From positions 1 through 64,000 of the forward strand of contig CAYVFI010000024.1 in assembly GCA_964450955.1 (NCBI GenBank): a stretch of DNA of 64,000 nt, in the 5' to 3' direction. Origin of the DNA: CAYNWT01 sp964450955 (lineage in GTDB: Bacteria > Planctomycetota > Planctomycetia > Planctomycetales > Planctomycetaceae). How positions within the stretch are numbered: position 1 is the stretch's first letter; the number at the start of each line of letters is the position of its first letter. The notes beneath the pieces were generated by a model. The model was not told the origin of the DNA and searched no databases. It worked only from the letters and a program-made list of their open reading frames with translations. A program made the translations under genes and the position numbers. Of the stretch, positions 63,584 to 64,000 are shown in pieces.

Positions 63584-64000
63584 CTACAACAACTCTTCCA
63601 GCAACTCGTCGTCAGCCAGATCCAGAACGTTGTCGATTGCTGAGTTTGCGAAAAACCAGTCCTGCCCGCCGTTGCCGAGCAATATATCTGTGCCGCCGTC
63701 GTTGGAGATTGTGGATGTGTTTAAGAACACACTTCCATTGGCTCTGGTTGCAGAGCCACTGCCGTCGCGCAGGTTGGCTGTGCGTTGGGCGTAGGTTCGG
63801 CCTGAAGTCCATTCAGCCACGACGCTGTGCCAGTTAATCGCCAAAGACGTTCCTGTGCCCGTGACAAGAATGTCGGCTCCTCCTTCGCCATCGATGTTGT
63901 CTGAACCAGATTCGCCGACGATGAAGTCCAATCCGGATCCGCCAAGGATGACGTCATTGCCAGAACCACCAAGTATTGCGTCGTTGCCTGAACCGCCCTG
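63584..64000 (-). CDS. C-terminal part of an RTX repeat protein (cut by the window edge)
   Basis: The frame continues past 64000, so only the last 138 residues are visible. The first ~50 are RTX nonapeptides (GGSGNDAILGGSGNDVILGG and following), predicted to bind calcium. The last ~90 residues (EWTSGRTYAQR ... DWFFA ... LLEEL) align by eye with the C-terminus of the RTX protein at 15098-18052, including DIL(I/V), EWxSGR(S/T)YA, N-x-R-x-G, the D-x-FFA block and the terminal EEL. This is likely a shared terminal domain. The N-terminus, and thus export signal and other domains, lie outside the window. Confidence 0.9.
   Translation of the reverse strand, partial: QGGSGNDAILGGSGNDVILGGSGLDFIVGESGSDNIDGEGGADILVTGTGTSLAINWHSVVAEWTSGRTYAQRTANLRDGSGSATRANGSVFLNTSTISNDGGTDILLGNGGQDWFFANSAIDNVLDLADDELLEELL

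Overview
The window reads as chromosomal DNA of a planctomycete, most likely family Planctomycetaceae or a close relative. The evidence is the arginine-rich N-termini carrying a LEPR-XLL-like motif on two exported proteins (LESRSLL at 15098-18052, LEDRSLL at 31061-33454), RTX/Calx-beta surface proteins, a DUF1080 lipoprotein, a DUF4159 protein, a helix-turn-helix/receiver response regulator, a BlaI/M56 pair with a very long extension, and many single-gene units with weak Shine-Dalgarno sequences. I found no rRNA, tRNA, CRISPR array, insertion sequence or integrase. The genus is not determined.

Layout. 1-5.4 kb: an exported protein of unknown function, then uvrA and a small membrane protein on the minus strand. 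5.7-10.3 kb: ridA, and divergently a tight four-gene operon (6-phosphogluconate-dehydrogenase-like enzyme, RraA-like aldolase, two different ATP-grasp ligases) that looks like an undescribed small-molecule pathway. 10.3-15 kb: a frameshifted remnant, a degenerate nucleotidyltransferase-like protein, a DUF1080 lipoprotein, a membrane protein, a ThrE-type exporter and a small helical protein. 15-18 kb: a large beta-helix/Calx-beta/RTX surface protein, followed by a gene-poor 0.9 kb containing a 61-nt cruciform. 19-31 kb: a hybrid histidine kinase, SGNH hydrolase, DUF4159 protein, thioredoxin lipoprotein, rlmN, a small protein with a histone-H1-like tail, a zinc-ribbon membrane protein, and groES-groEL with a clear terminator. 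31-39 kb: exported proteins (subtilase, zinc-ribbon/trypsin-like protease, beta-solenoid repeat protein) and an FkbM methyltransferase.

39.7-45.9 kb: response regulator, histidine kinase, NhaC-type antiporter and a DapA-family lyase run in one direction and may form a signalling/ion-transport unit; a second DapA-family gene is convergent. 46-50.4 kb: a GGDEF-EAL protein and a YdeP/FdhF-type molybdopterin oxidoreductase. 50.6-54 kb: blaI with a well-formed promoter/operator and an overlapping M56 (BlaR1-like) gene whose 600-residue C-terminal part holds three copies of a repeat I do not recognise plus an STN-like domain; a DUF4344 metallopeptidase and threonine aldolase follow. 56.4-60.4 kb: S46 peptidase, an aquaporin and a divergent ArsR sharing a perfect palindromic operator (probable arsenite response), and an ICMT/PEMT-type membrane methyltransferase. 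60.7-64 kb: glycosyltransferase, M28 peptidase, and the C-terminal end of a second RTX protein cut by the window edge. Its last ~90 residues match the C-terminus of the RTX protein at 15 kb, which suggests a shared terminal domain.

Starts were moved inward from the longest open frame where neighbour overlap, a signal peptide, a ribosome-binding site or family length favoured it. Family assignments come from motif recognition by eye, without any database search.
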